Notes under the pieces: model-generated
Told to the model about the DNA's origin: nothing
What the model saw: only the letters and a program-made list of their open reading frames with translations
The model's database searches: none
Translations under genes and position numbers: made by a program
Shown: piece after piece, positions 1 to 11,454 of the stretch
How the letters are laid out: every line of letters begins with the position of its first letter
Numbering within the stretch: position 1 is the stretch's first letter
NCBI GenBank assembly: GCA_030549495.1
Contig: JAUIRK010000046.1
Location: 1-64,000 of the forward strand
DNA length: 64,000 nt
Reading direction: 5' to 3'
Source of the DNA: Nectonema munidae
Lineage: Eukaryota > Nematomorpha > Nectonematoida > Nectonematidae

Positions 1-930
1 TAGCTCAAGTCTATGACTTAAGGAATACCAATAAGTTCAGAGAACTTCTTGATGAGATCGCCTTTTTGGCCAAACATTACAGATGGGCCATCAGATCCAA
101 TAGCTAAGAGTTTATTTTTGAGTATTTCGCTAACAAGTGCAGACCGAAAGAATCAAAAAGTGTCTGAAAATTAGCGTCAGCTGTCGTGTTGTTCAAATCT
201 GACATCTTCTAAAATATATTCTAAACATCTCCTTTTACAGCAAGTCGAACATAAGAAATTAGGACTGACCGATTGCTCACAATATTTGATTCATCCATAA
301 TAATTGAAAAGCTCAAGCATTCACAACTTCGAATATGCGCAATAAGTTCAATTTTCATTTCTTTTGCTAGAAACATGATAATATGTTTGCAAGCATGATC
401 GCTGTACAGTAAGGATCCCTTTTCAAGTCCATTCAGCTTTTGCAGTTGCATTACTTTTTCTTGTTTCTTGAAAGACAGGTCTTCCTTGGCTATAAAATAA
501 GAAGTTCGAAACACATGTAGAATTTCTTGGTGCTTGGATTACACGAACTTCGAAGCTTGCAAGCATTGTTCGTTGAAGGAAGCCATGCTTAAATCTTTTT
601 CTCTGCCTTTGATGGGTTCAACAACAAACTTGTTGGACTTGGATTTGGAGTGCTCGGAAAATTTATCAGATAGTTTTTTTGCTCTATGCCCTGAGGCCTG
701 AACCCCTCTACCTTGCACGCCAATCTCAGTCTATTGCTTTTCCACACGTAAGCTAGTGGACGCATACTTTGGTGGAAGAGCCATAAAGTCTTTGCACACC
801 TTATAAAAATGATTCTGTTTTTTTATAATAAGCCATGGATGACGACTTTGCCAGATTTTATAAAGTGGATCAGTTAATCCAATTGGCAGTTCGTTCGCCA
901 CTTTTGATGGGAAATTAGGCGTAAAACTGT
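1..930 (-). pseudogene. hAT-type transposase remnant (KIAA1586/ZMYM-like)
   Basis: Read on the minus strand, this stretch gives an interrupted protein of the hAT-derived KIAA1586/ZMYM type. Near 880-770 it reads WLIIKKQNHFYKVCKDF, like the finger-like N-terminal region of these proteins. The longest open piece (514-221) contains TSYFIAKEDLSFKKQEKV, then a segment with SFSIIMDESN, matching the family pattern of a 'YxIAKExxxF' helix followed by the first catalytic Asp in 'xxDES/xxDxST'. Several stop codons and frame changes break it (for example near 725 and 535), and it runs off the left edge, so catalytic residues 2 and 3 cannot be seen. It is a dead DNA transposon or a decayed domesticated copy. 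Family assignment is from remembered motif patterns. Confidence 0.7.
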
Positions 931-2849
931 AGAATTACACGATTAATAATGTGGACTGGACACAACACATATAATTAATCTATTTTATAAGGTATTCCAA
1001 AGAATTTCATATTCATTTGAAAGTTTATTTGGTGTGTTAGAGTTCCTCTAAATCTAAAGTATAAACTAACTATTTTTTCACAGGTTTAAAAGTTTTTAAA
1101 AAGAGTACTATTCAGTTTGGTTCGGCTTTTAATTTCTATAGACCTGTTCGATCTGGTTCGTAGATATTAAAGTTCGGTTAAAAAAAGTTTGCTCTGAATA
1201 TTATGAAGACCGGGCTGACACGGATCAAACTTTAAACATGTTTATTATTAAATTCAATTTATGAATAAAATTTTTCTGTACTTTGAATATAAATGAACTT
1301 TAACTTGGAAACATAACACATGAATTTTCAACTTTTTTATAAAATATTACATGAAAATTGGAAATAATGGGGTGAATATTCGAGTAGTGGCAAGTCGACC
1401 AATATTTTTGAATTTTGTTTATTTCTTTTTAATCAGCTCTAAATTTAAAATGGCGATTTTTTTCTTTTTTTTTTAAACTAATTTTTTTTGAAAATTTGTA
1501 ATAGGTAAATAAACATTCAAATTTCAAAGATTATTTTATTTTAAAATGATATTTTGGTCACTCTCAAGTTATAAATTTAAGGATTTTACACACACGATTT
1601 GTTTTTTTTATTTGTGATTTGAAATATTATTTTATGTAGTGTAGACATTATAATCTATCAGTTTTACGATCTGTAGTATAGACTGTTGTGATATGTATTT
1701 TATATTGTGTGGAGCATCAAATATAAGATCATTGATAACAGAACTTACCGCTAATCATTTGCATGTGTTTTCCATTTGCATCCTTGCTATTTACACGCCA
1801 TCACTCACTAGATTTTTCATTACGGGTTTATTCATTGAGTCTGTGGTTTTTCCTTTTTACTTATTTCCTAGTGATTAACAAACAAATTCTATATGTACGA
1901 TGAAATTAGACGGCTATAAACATTTCAAGAACAGCACTTCCATAATCACCTCTCTTTATCGCTGTGTTGAGAGATTATGACCATGCTTTTTATTGTTTCT
2001 TGATTGACTATAGAAGTTAGAAATAAATCATAGACATGAAAAATTCAATGAAATTTTAAAGAAAAAGCCAAAACTTCGCCTCAATCATTGAACAAAATAT
2101 ATAAGCAAATCTTTTAATTTTTATTCCAATAAAATTTTTAGAAGAATTTTAAAGGGATAATTATTAATTTTAAATTCGAATGATTGATCTAACATTATAA
2201 AAATTTTATAATTTTATTTTTATTTTCTTTTCTTTATATATTGATTGAGTTACTTTAAGAATAAATATATTTTAACTTTTTATTTTCTTATGCGTATGTG
2301 TTTTATGCATATGTGAGAATTATTATATGCGTATATGCAAAGGCGCTTTCAGAAATTTTTGAAGAGGAGAGCAAAAATGATTTTTTTATTAAAAATTTAT
2401 AACATTAGCTTATCTGGCTAGAGTGGTGAGGGGGGAGAGTATGCATATATGAGCCTGTATTTGTAACGTTTGCAACAATATTGTCTGGCCACTTCATGCA
2501 AAGAATTAGCGGTAAGAAGGGGACTTTAAATTTGTAGTCAACTTCTAGAACCACGTTGCTTCTCCTTTAATATGTAACATCTATATTATAATCAAAATAA
2601 CTACTTACCTTTCTTTTTCCAAAAGAAAAACAATGCATTTTTTGTAGTTACCGAAAGTTTACCGAAGTATAACAATGTACAATTTGTGAAATTTCCGTAT
2701 AAAGTTACTTAAAGATAGCATGCGGCTTTAATATATACTCGTAATGCAGTTAGTAAAAGTTGCGTCATAATCGTAGTTCTCTCGTTAGCTGTTTGTAAGT
2801 TTTTCTAGGAAGATCTCTGAAGTCAGAAAATCTGTGAAGTAAAATGGGA
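931..2849. other. No gene recognised; AT-rich spacer
   Basis: No open frame here resembles a protein I know. The + strand frame at 1693-1878 is hydrophobic but low in complexity and has no partner exons. The stretch holds poly-T/poly-A runs and no repeat that recurs elsewhere in the window. Confidence 0.5.
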
Positions 2850-4157
2850 GGCGGACAAAGGAGGCATGAAAATTTAAGGGGCTTAACTAAATCATACCTC
2901 GTTGCAGCAAATGCACATTGAAAACATGTGACGGTCATTGCGCACTAGACAAGCTTTGTTGCATACATGTTGAAAGCGTACTTTGTTGCATACATGTTGA
3001 ATGCGTAGGCTTTGTTGCGTCTTTAAAGCTTCTTTAAATTTCCTTCTTAAGCAGGAAGTTTTGCATAGCTGACACTTAAATACAAATCTACAGTTATACA
3101 ATTTTTCTCATTGTGGTTTATTTATTATTAAAACTTTATCCATTATGGTTTTCATCGATGGTTTTTCATATTATGAGAAAGGGAGCAGTAAGAAAAATCA
3201 ATTAATTTATATATATTTTATATCATTAATTTTTCCCAGCAAAAAAGTCCAAAAGATTCTTATGTACCCTTCACAGAAATCGTAATTGTAAAGGTTATTT
3301 TCAATTTTAGAAAATTTTTCTATTAACTTTAGTGACTTTTTGCAGGAGTTTTGATATTCAGAGAAGGTGATAGTCACTTGTTTGGCAACTTAGTAATGAA
3401 AACATCTGTAAAAAAAATTGAGTTTGAAAAGACTTAAAAGTGTTGTCAACAGTAGTACTTTTACCCCTACTTGTAAAATTTATACGTAAACTCATATTAA
3501 TCAACACTATTAGTATTTGTTTTTTTCTTTTTCAAGTGACATTGATCAAGATCGAAGGGATGCTCTACTAAGACCGGAGACATTAAAAAGATTTAAACGA
3601 AGAAACAGAAAAAGAACGACCCCTCCAAGAGAAAATTCCAAAAAGATATGCTTTTCATAGAAAGGGGTAATTTCAGAAAATATTGTGATGCGCAGTTAAA
3701 TCAAAAAAAGGAAGCTGTGGAGTGTTCCTTGTACTATTTTGTGATTTCACAGAGAGAATGAGTCATAACTTTGTTCGTGATGGTAAGTGTTTTAAAGAAA
3801 ATATATTAAGTAAGTTGTTTTTGGAAAAATATATTGAACAAAGTACGTTCTTATTATATTATTTTCATTGAATCAAGATATTACCTCAATAAGGTTTGAC
3901 TATTTTAAATGTTTAATATTTGCCCTGCAAAATTTTTTTTTTCTTTCTAACGTTTGATATTTTTTCTACAGCGTCAACAAGCTCGCTTAGAACTCATCCA
4001 ATATGTCTTAACGATATGTAAGTACTGACAGTAAAACATGTGTGCAACGAAGCTTGTCTGGTAAGCAATGACCGTCACATGTTTTCATTGTGCATTTGCT
4101 GCAACAAGGTATGATGTACAAAAAACCCCTTAAACTTTCGTGCCTCCTTTGTCCGCC
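2850..4157. mobile_element. 1.3-kb DNA element with long terminal inverted repeats
   Basis: The arm 2850-2972 begins GGCGGACAAAGGAGGCA and recurs as its reverse complement at 4034-4157, with scattered mismatches and a small internal length difference. Both arms carry the block around ACATGTGACGGTCATTGC. The left arm is extended inward by a short direct repeat (TTTGTTGCATACATGTTGAA, about 2956-3002). Between the arms are about 1060 bp without a transposase. I could not find a convincing target-site duplication. It looks like a non-autonomous DNA transposon, or a cut-down copy of a larger one; the superfamily is unknown. Confidence 0.7.
3538..3660 (+). CDS. Possible terminal exon inside the 1.3-kb TIR element
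   Basis: After a pyrimidine-rich tract ending in CAAG there is an open stretch of about 40 codons reading DIDQDRRDALLRPETLKRF, then a basic run rich in Arg/Lys, ending in a stop at 3658-3660. The composition (charged, strongly basic, less AT-biased than its surroundings) looks like the C-terminal tail of a nuclear protein. I do not recognise the family. It could be the last exon of the element's own gene or a captured host exon. A matching upstream exon was not found, so this is tentative. Confidence 0.3.
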   Translation, partial: DIDQDRRDALLRPETLKRFKRRNRKRTTPPRENSKKICFS

Positions 4158-5189
4158 AACCAAAAGCGATGGGGAAATTTAAAAGCTTAACGAATCCTTA
4201 TCTAGGCTACCAACAGAGTTGTGAAAATAATGATATTTTTATTATCGTTATCTTAGTAACGTTTCGACAACGAACTAAATATTTTTTACTTTTTGACGAG
4301 TGATTCATATATAGATCGTTTGTTAAAAATTTCTAAATTTCAAGAATTCAAATTTTTACGATATGATATTCAAATATAAAATAATTAAAATTAGTTTATT
4401 TCAAAATTTTATATATAAGTAGTGTTTATGGAAAAATTAATTATAAAATTAAAAAGTTATCTTTTTATAAACATTCTTTCTAATTTGTGTTGAAATTTTT
4501 GACCTTTAACAAAATTCAAAAGTTTTTTCCCCACTAATTTTTTAAAACACTCTCTATACAACATAAAAAGTGTGAAATTTCAATACATATAAAAATCTAT
4601 GTATCATATATAAAGCGCTGGGCATTAATCGATTTTAATCTCTTGTAAATGGAAATACATACGCACGCGGTCACGGACCAAGAGAGACTTTTCTCTCAGA
4701 AGAAAGGATGACTTGGTTGATTTGTGTGATTTTATGGTTTTTTTTATCTTATAACTTCAAAGCACAAGGAAAATTAAAACGTTTCTAATCAATCATTCAC
4801 ATCTGGAATTTCCTGTTTCATCAATGTAGACACGAGCAAGCACATGACTTCACTTTCTTTTGACCATTTATTTGCTTTTGAAACTCTATTTCTTTTTCAA
4901 TAAACAGCATTTACGTGGGCTTCATTTAGTCTTTAAACTTTTCAATTTACTATATTTTGCACTAGCAAAATTTCATAAAAAATTAGTGTTTAAATTTATA
5001 ATAGGTTTTAATTAACAAACTCAAAGGTATATTTCTACAAGGCAATAATTATACCAAGGGTTTAGCTGGCCGTAAAAAAATTTGATTCTATCTCTCTTAT
5101 GATTTAGTTCGAAAATTGTTTAACTTGACAAGAAAAATGACTGCAATGGAGTAAAAAAATTTGAGAAAAAAAAAGGTTTTTGTCAACTT
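4158..5189. other. No gene recognised
   Basis: AT-rich sequence without a coding signal or a repeat shared with other parts of the window. Confidence 0.5.
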
Positions 5190-5578
5190 TTTTCAAGTGG
5201 AGGAATTAATATCTGCCAATGGTTTGACAATAAATCAGCATTGCCAATAGTAATGCTTGTAAGGATGAATCTTTGCTTTAAGTATCAAGATACTCTTGAA
5301 AAAAAAGAAGGTTGTTCAACCAAATATTTTTCATATATATAGCAATCAGATGCAATGGGTTAATCGTAGGGATCAGAACATTTTTCAATATAAAATTACC
5401 ATTAGAGGGGAAAATGGTATTGGCAAATAATAAGCTATCGGACGACATGTGCGTTGTTTCTCAAGCATGGAAAATATATAGATTAACTCCAAATCAAAAA
5501 ATGGATCATTTAAATTTTAAGAGAGCACTATTGGAAGTGCTTTTATCAAAATTTGGCAAAACTTACAAAATGTGAAGT
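5190..5578 (+). pseudogene. piggyBac-type transposase, C-terminal remnant
   Basis: Around 5210-5240 the + strand reads QWFDNKSALPIV, matching the piggyBac 'xWxDNKxVxLLS' block that carries the last catalytic Asp. After a frame change, the open piece ending at 5575 reads NKLSDDMCVVSQAWKIYRLT and then MDHLNFKRALLEVLLSKFG. These match the C-terminal 'NAWxLYRL ... LDFRRxIAxxLLxKYG' region of PGBD-type proteins. No upstream catalytic part was found. It is a broken fragment. It matters because many short elements further right have piggyBac-like ends (TTAA target, CCC start). Confidence 0.6.
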
Positions 5579-5699
5579 TGGAGTTGATGTGAAATGCTTT
5601 GTAAATTTTGATATATTCATAATAACATACATATATTTTACAACTTGTTTTTTCAATTTCAAGAACTGTTATATAAATTAATTACTCACATTTGACATT

Positions 5700-5906
5700 T
5701 ATAATATGCGTATTTATTAGAGCCCTATGCGGGCTGTAAAAATTCGTCCACATTCGTTCCGTCCCCCATTTTATTATTTTTCACCCGTCCCGAACCCGCA
5801 ATAAAAAAATTAAAATTGTTGCAACCGTTGCGTAATAAAAAATTTTTAAGCACCCAAACCGCTATTTTAAATTTAAAACCGTCAACCGCCCAACTTATCA
5901 CACAGC
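5700..5906. other. Spacer before the hAT MITE, with target duplication
   Basis: AT-rich spacer with a C-rich patch near 5740-5800. The last eight bases (5899-5906, CACACAGC) are the left copy of the target-site duplication of the next element. Confidence 0.6.
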
Positions 5907-6192
5907 CAGTGGCGGATCCAGAAATTTCTTATAGGGGGCCGAAATCTATTTAAATTTTTTGCAATTTTGCTAAAAGTCTTCAGAGAATACGACAGCTGTA
6001 TTATATCTTTTAGAATCACTAATTACCTATGTTTTCATATTTTTAACATTATTTTGCAATGAATAAATTAAAAAATTTATTTTTTATACATGTAAGGGTA
6101 TTCTTTAGTAAGGGTAATTTTCGAAGCCATTTTTCATAGGGGGGGGGGGGGGCTAGGCCCATGAGCCACCCCCTCTCTTGGATCCGCCACTG
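5907..6192. mobile_element. hAT-type MITE with perfect 8-bp TSD
   Basis: The element begins CAGTGGCGGATCCAG and ends with the near inverse, TTGGATCCGCCACTG. It is flanked on both sides by CACACAGC (5899-5906 and 6193-6200). An 8-bp duplication and CAGTGGCGGATC-type termini are the hAT signature. The 286-bp interior has no coding capacity and contains a run of about 14 G near 6139. The perfect TSD indicates a fairly recent insertion. Confidence 0.93.
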
Positions 6193-6200
6193 CACACAGC

Positions 6201-8171
6201 TATTTTATTTGTATAAAAAATATAATTTAAATGCTACCGTTTTTATACATTGAAATTTTACGATGTTAGATTTAAAACAAAATTATTTTTTATATTGCTG
6301 TTTAAATCACCAACGGTGGCCAGCAAGAAAGAAGATACGCTCGCTAGTAGCACTTGTTGCCATAACACATAAAACATTACGCGTAACAACAGAAAGTGTT
6401 TCAAAGCAAGGAGATTTTTCTTTCTACCATGCTAAAATGTTGGAACAGTTTTCAACCAATAACTATTGATATTCATGTATTTTATTTTCTTCTTCAAAGT
6501 TTAAGCAAGAGGTTTACAGGTTCAAACATAACAATAGAACATTTCAGGTGTATAAGTGTGACTTCTTGATCTATAAATTTAATTGACTTTCGTGGAAGCT
6601 TTGAGTTGCACTTTATACAATCAGATGTAAGCTATGAATGAATATCTTTTAAATTATACGATTTTTTAAGAATTTATTCGGAAATAATCGGAATACCAGC
6701 AGTATACTAATATTGAACCCACAGCCAGTTTTAAAAAAAATGACCCGCACCAGCAATGGAGTGGCCGGCTCTGTGCCGGCCTCTAGTCTAGTGTATATTA
6801 GCTTTCTTACATATCCCTCGGATACATCTCACAAAACGAATACGCTTTGAATATTTGGGGTCTTTTTGACCCCAAAGAAAATATTTGCGTATTTAGAGCT
6901 ATTTTGTACACAGGAAAAAGTCAATTGATTTTTAAAATACAATCATTAATAGAATAAAAATTTGTGATCTTGGCAAATGAGCTTTGAACATTATAAGATA
7001 AAGAATTTGTGATTAAAAAAGAAGTAAAAATAGAAATTTTTTTTCTATTTATAGCACTAATTTGGACTCACATATTAACAAGAATAAAAATTAAGGCTTT
7101 TACAAAAGTTTAAATTATTTGTCTATTTTTATGATGTGAATCAAGTTAAAAACAAAAACAAGAACAATGTAATTTGATTTTTTGTTTAATTCTTTTATCA
7201 TTATAGATGAAAACGCAATTGAATTTTAAAACAAAAACAGGAAATAAACATGATTGTTTAACTATATTACTATTATTTATGAGACTGTAATCGAAATAAT
7301 AACAAAAATAGTCAATAAGTTATCATTTTATTTTTGTTATGATGAAGCCTAAAAGTTAAGTATTTGCCAAATCATAATTTTAATTTAAATGTTTCACTAT
7401 CATAAGGTTCAAACAAATAATAAAAGGAATACTTGGTGAGCGCATTTCTTTTGAAATTATCAATGTGTATATTAATTGAGGTCATTTGGCCACCGCATAT
7501 GTATCCGAGGTATATATATTCATGTCATTCATCATTATTTTTTTTATCTTTTTCAAATAAAAATAAAATATGTTTTACAAATGAATTTTTGATAATTGTT
7601 TATATTTTAAAAATGTATCCTTATAAGTCCAGCGCTTCATATATGATACGAATATTTTTTATATGAAAAAATGAAAATATATAAAAAAAAAATCAATGAA
7701 AATGTAATACATATTCTAGTTACTGTAATTTAGAATAGAGTGAACAATAAAAAATATTGTTTTATATCTTTGTCACAAACGGAATAAAAATATACCTTTG
7801 CAGCTGTCAAAAAAAAGGGTTAACGAAAACGATAACGAAGAATGTTTGAAAGCTTGTGTTTGTTTTTATTTTGCTAGTTATCGTTAATTGAATTCTATAA
7901 ATCCTAAATCCTATAATTCAATATACTTCAATATAATGGTTTTACTGCGTTGATAAATCAAGTGGGAAAAGGAAAATTGAGAGATGATATATTTGGAAAA
8001 CTTTGTGTTATGCGACATACTAAATTTTCTTTTTAGAACTTAATTTTTCAAATTTTTTATTAGAATTATATGTTCAAAAATATTAAAAAGATTTATTTTT
8101 TATAAAAAAATTTCCTACATAAATATAAAGCATATTTAAAGGTTATCTTACACCTTTCATGTAAGGGTTAG
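6201..8171. other. No gene recognised; AT-rich spacer
   Basis: Open frames here (6263-6469, 7433-7666) show no family motif. A short GC-rich palindrome, GGCCGGCTCTGTGCCGGCC, lies near 6760-6780 and could form a hairpin; its meaning is unknown. Confidence 0.5.
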
Positions 8172-8351
8172 GTTAATTTTAAGTCATTGGATATTGGATA
8201 AATAAGGCACTATAATTTAAATCTTTTGATATGTAAAACATTAAGCAGTTTTTATTACGAATAATTTATAGAGAATCAAAATTTATAACGTCTGCTTAAA
8301 ATGCGAAACGTAGAATCCAGGTCCCCCTTAATTAAGTATTATCCGCTCTGA
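8172..8351. repeat. Dispersed repeat C, copy 1
   Basis: This block, running from GTTAATTTTAAGTCATTGGA to CCGCTCTGAG, recurs at 18311-18494 with few differences, and its GC-rich end recurs at 23757-23865. Here the tail is replaced by a SINE beginning at 8352. Confidence 0.85.
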
Positions 8352-8505
8352 GCGTGAGTAAGGTTGGTTAGGTACTGGATTTCGATAACTTAAGGTCTTG
8401 GGTTCAATCCCGCATCAAGCCTACTTTCTCATAGTTGGATACAAGCGGCGCAATTGTGCCTTCTCGATGAAAACACCCCACGGTAACTTTACTTTACTTT
8501 ACTTT
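8352..8505 (+). mobile_element. tRNA-derived SINE family A, copy 1
   Basis: The copy contains a polymerase III B-box-like core, TCTTGGGTTCAATCCCGC, preceded by GTGAGTAAGGTTGG where an A box would be. A shared 3' body follows (GATACAAGCGGCGCAATTGTG ... TCGATGAAAACA), and the tail is an ACTTT repeat. The same module is found at 9801-9892, 48351-48510, 51165-51319 and 62391-62560, so it is a SINE and not a tRNA gene. Confidence 0.8.
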
Positions 8506-9307
8506 GGCCTTTTGATATTTTAAAAATTAATTATGTGTTTGTTTTTTTTGTAGCAAAATAGAGTTTATCTTATAAAAAATTTTTTTAAAAATGATAACGA
8601 AAATGTTTTAAAAATTGTGAAGTTAACGAAACGTAGTGGAATTATAGTAGGGTTGTGTGCTTGCATACGGCTTAGAAAATAACGACATTTTGGTTAATTT
8701 TTCCTACTATCCAAAAAGCAGTATAAACAAAAGATTTGCGAATGTTTAGTAACTAGCAATTAATACTAACAGTCATTAGCATGGCCACGAATTTGACTCA
8801 AAGTTTGGGTGAGCCAGGGTAAAATATTTTTAAGGCATCAGACGATCTCTCCTCAGGTGTACCCATCTTTAAAGTGAGAAGTTCCCAGAAATAACTATTT
8901 TAGTTGCTTTTCTGGACTAGAAAATATGTGCTATACATGGTATGTCATCCTTCATCACTATTATATTAAGACTCGTGGAGGTATTTTATTAGCACCCAAG
9001 TCACTAATATTATTTTCACTAGTGTAGAATTTCCCACAATGGTTTTCGTCATTCTCTCTTTTTACTCTTAGTGCTTCTTAATAATTTTCATCATCCTCTA
9101 TTTTTACTACGAAAAAATTGTTGATATGTTCCAAATGTTAAGTAGCTTGACCAAAAATTTGTTGATGTTTAACTATTGTAGAAGCATTAAATACAAATCT
9201 CTTGAAAAAAATTTGCTATAGATGGCGTTAAACAAATTTCAAAATTTTTTTTAGGCGCCTTTAAAAATTATTAAAAAATAAGAATCATAAAAACATGTTG
9301 TCGGCAG
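8506..9307. other. No gene recognised
   Basis: AT-rich; no recognisable protein, RNA or repeat shared with the rest of the window. Confidence 0.45.
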
Positions 9308-9620
9308 ATGGCATAATGGTAGGGGCGTATGGTCTTAATCCAGATGGTCTGGATTCGATTTCCGATCGTGACTATCCTTACCATCTGTCCAGCTATGGAA
9401 GATTATTCTTCCCTATCGATGCTATCATCATCATCATCATCCTAGTGACATATCCATTTGGACGTGGGCAACCATAGAGCGCCAGAGTTTGTTTTCTAGT
9501 TTACCATGGTTATTCTTAGAGATATTACCTGGTGAGGTATCTAGTTCTCTTCCACGCCGTAATTGTAAGCTACGGACCTAGCCTTTTGTCTAATTTGACT
9601 AACTGCAAGGCAGCATTAAC
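9308..9620 (+). mobile_element. tRNA-derived SINE family B, full-length-like copy
   Basis: The head resembles a tRNA: GATGGCATAATGGTAGG as A box and TGGTCTGGATTCGATTTCC as B box. A body follows with CTATGGAAG and (ATC)n, then a 3' part beginning CAGAGTTTGTTTTCTAGTTT (9483 on). The head recurs at 27888-28020 and the 3' part at 26448-26585, which defines two modules of one family. Confidence 0.75.
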
Positions 9621-9779
9621 TACACTGAGAGAACAACATAGTAAACTTTACCAACTTAATTCGTAGTATTTACTGTGCCACCTACGAACCAAATTGGTAA
9701 ATTTTACTAACTTTTTTAACATGATATAAGAAATTGGTAACTATTACCAACTTGATTAGTATTATTCATTCTCTCTGTA
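9621..9779. mobile_element. Short palindromic MITE
   Basis: It begins TACACTGAGAGAA and ends TTCTCTCTGTA. Inside are ACCAACTT/ATTGGTAA motifs in both orientations. About 159 bp with no coding. It directly abuts the end of the SINE B copy. Confidence 0.6.
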
Positions 9780-9800
9780 ATTTAATACAGATAAAAAAAC

Positions 9801-9892
9801 TAAACGTACAATAAGATGTTTTCATTGAGAAGGCCAAAAGGCTGCATGTATCGAACTATGAAGTAAGTTGTCGCAAGCAAGGTTTAGAACCA
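9801..9892 (-). mobile_element. SINE family A, truncated copy
   Basis: The reverse complement carries the family A body (TTTTCATTGAGAAGGC ... TATCGAACTATGA on the + strand) followed by a degraded head. It lacks a usable B box. Confidence 0.65.
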
Positions 9893-10132
9893 AAACGTAA
9901 AATACAGAAATTACACAATTTAGCCAAATTAGTTCACGCCCAACTCGAAAAGACGCCCAAATATACAAAATTACGTTATGAAAACGTCGGTATTATTTGT
10001 CTGGAAAAACAATGAGATGCGATCATGAGAACGTTGCAAAACACTATTTCCAAAAAAAGCAAAATGAAAATTTATTAGTGAAATGAACTTAAAAACGTAA
10101 CAGCAAATTTATTGAAAAACTATGAAATGAAG

Positions 10133-11240
10133 TTACTTTTCCATTTCTTTGATTCTTTTTATTTCCGAGTAAACAGATATTATCTTTTTTTTCAAAAGAT
10201 TTTTTATGTCAAAAAATACTTCTTGTATAAAAAGCAAAGTTTTAAAAAGCCGTTTGGGATATTTCAAGTTAAAAACATAAACTGAACAAAACAAAAGTAT
10301 AAAAAGATTCAAAAACGAGTTTGTTTTGCAAACAATGATTCCATCTATTTCTAGTTCAAAGCACTCTTTTTCCAAGGTTTCAACTTTTTTCTTTATAATT
10401 AACGCAATTGAGGATAATTCATTGGCTTCATTTTGGAATGTGAGAAATTTCAATAAATTGTCGTTGAAAAGGAATGCCAACTTGAAAAGTACTAGACTTT
10501 CAAAAGATGCTGTAATAAAAAAAATGTATGCTTTAAAAAATTTTACGATTTGCACAGTCTGGTAAAAAATCCATGAACTTTGAGCTTCCTAGTGATATCT
10601 TTTTTTCGAAAACACACTCAATTGGTTTTTTATACTGGAGAACTTTATCTAAAAAAATGAGTTCAAGTCTTGAAACTGCGTCAATTTCATTCTTCCTTAC
10701 TCTTTGATTATCTAGAATAAAATATAATAGTTATTATTAATTGAAAAAATTAATTTCCAAGTGTACTTACTTCGTTTGGTTCTTTCAATAAGGGATATAG
10801 ACTTATGACATCCAAAATATTTTTACTTTTACTAACGACCATTCTATGTTTTGAATATGAATTATTATCCATATTTTGTGAATCATTTTTAGTTTCCAAA
10901 ACTTCTTCATGCCTTTTTTTTCGTTTCTTTTCAATGACGACTTCTACATCCTTATCTTTATTTTTTCTTTCATTTTGAAACTTATATTTAATTTTTTCGT
11001 TCCAGTAAATCTTAAGTAAAACAATAAGATCGAGTATAAAAAAGATAAGTTGAAGTTAACTTACGAAAGTTGATTGATAGTTCATCTTATAAATGGACTT
11101 TAATTGAGGGTATTGTGTAAGCAAACCATTTGTGATTAGTTTATACCTGCTTGAAGTAGGATACCTTAATTTTAAAAAAAAGTTTTAATGCAAAACAAAT
11201 TAGTCCACTTACATTCCATACTCAAAGTTTGTGATATGGA
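10133..11240 (-). pseudogene. SAMD3-like multicopy gene, 3' half (split by LINE 1)
   Basis: Read on the minus strand, these are the middle and last exons of a SAMD3-like protein, a family present in many copies in fish and invertebrates. An exon ending at 11213 has EYGM; the next (11164-11065) reads YPTSSRYKLITNGLLTQYP; the next (11010-10771) reads YWNEKIKYKFQNERKN, then a Lys/Arg-rich stretch and SKSKNILDVISLYPLLKEP. The last part (10720-10133) ends with FCSVYVFNLKYPKRLFKTLL. Introns of 48 and 54 bp (11165-11212, 11011-11064) have GT-AG ends and matching phase. The next junction, near 10770, does not match in phase, and a frame change lies in a T-run near 10540, so the gene is dead. Its 5' half is at 15785-16281. 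Confidence 0.6.
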
Positions 11241-11454
11241 GATAGGTAAGTTTAAGTAAGTTTATTTAAATAAAATTAAAATATTAATAAGAATGAACAG
11301 AGATATAAGGTAATTTTATACTGAATTTTGATGAAAATATATGTATTCAAAAGAAATTAAGTGTGAAATCTAAAGGTTTATGCAAACCGCTGCAAGATTT
11401 CCAACATCAAGTATTATATTTTATATATTTGAAGAAAAAAAAAACCAGAAAAGG

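Noticed and set aside
8390-8430. tRNA gene suggested by GGGTTCAATCCC
   Set aside because: No cloverleaf can be drawn, and the same module with a common non-tRNA body recurs five times; it is a SINE.
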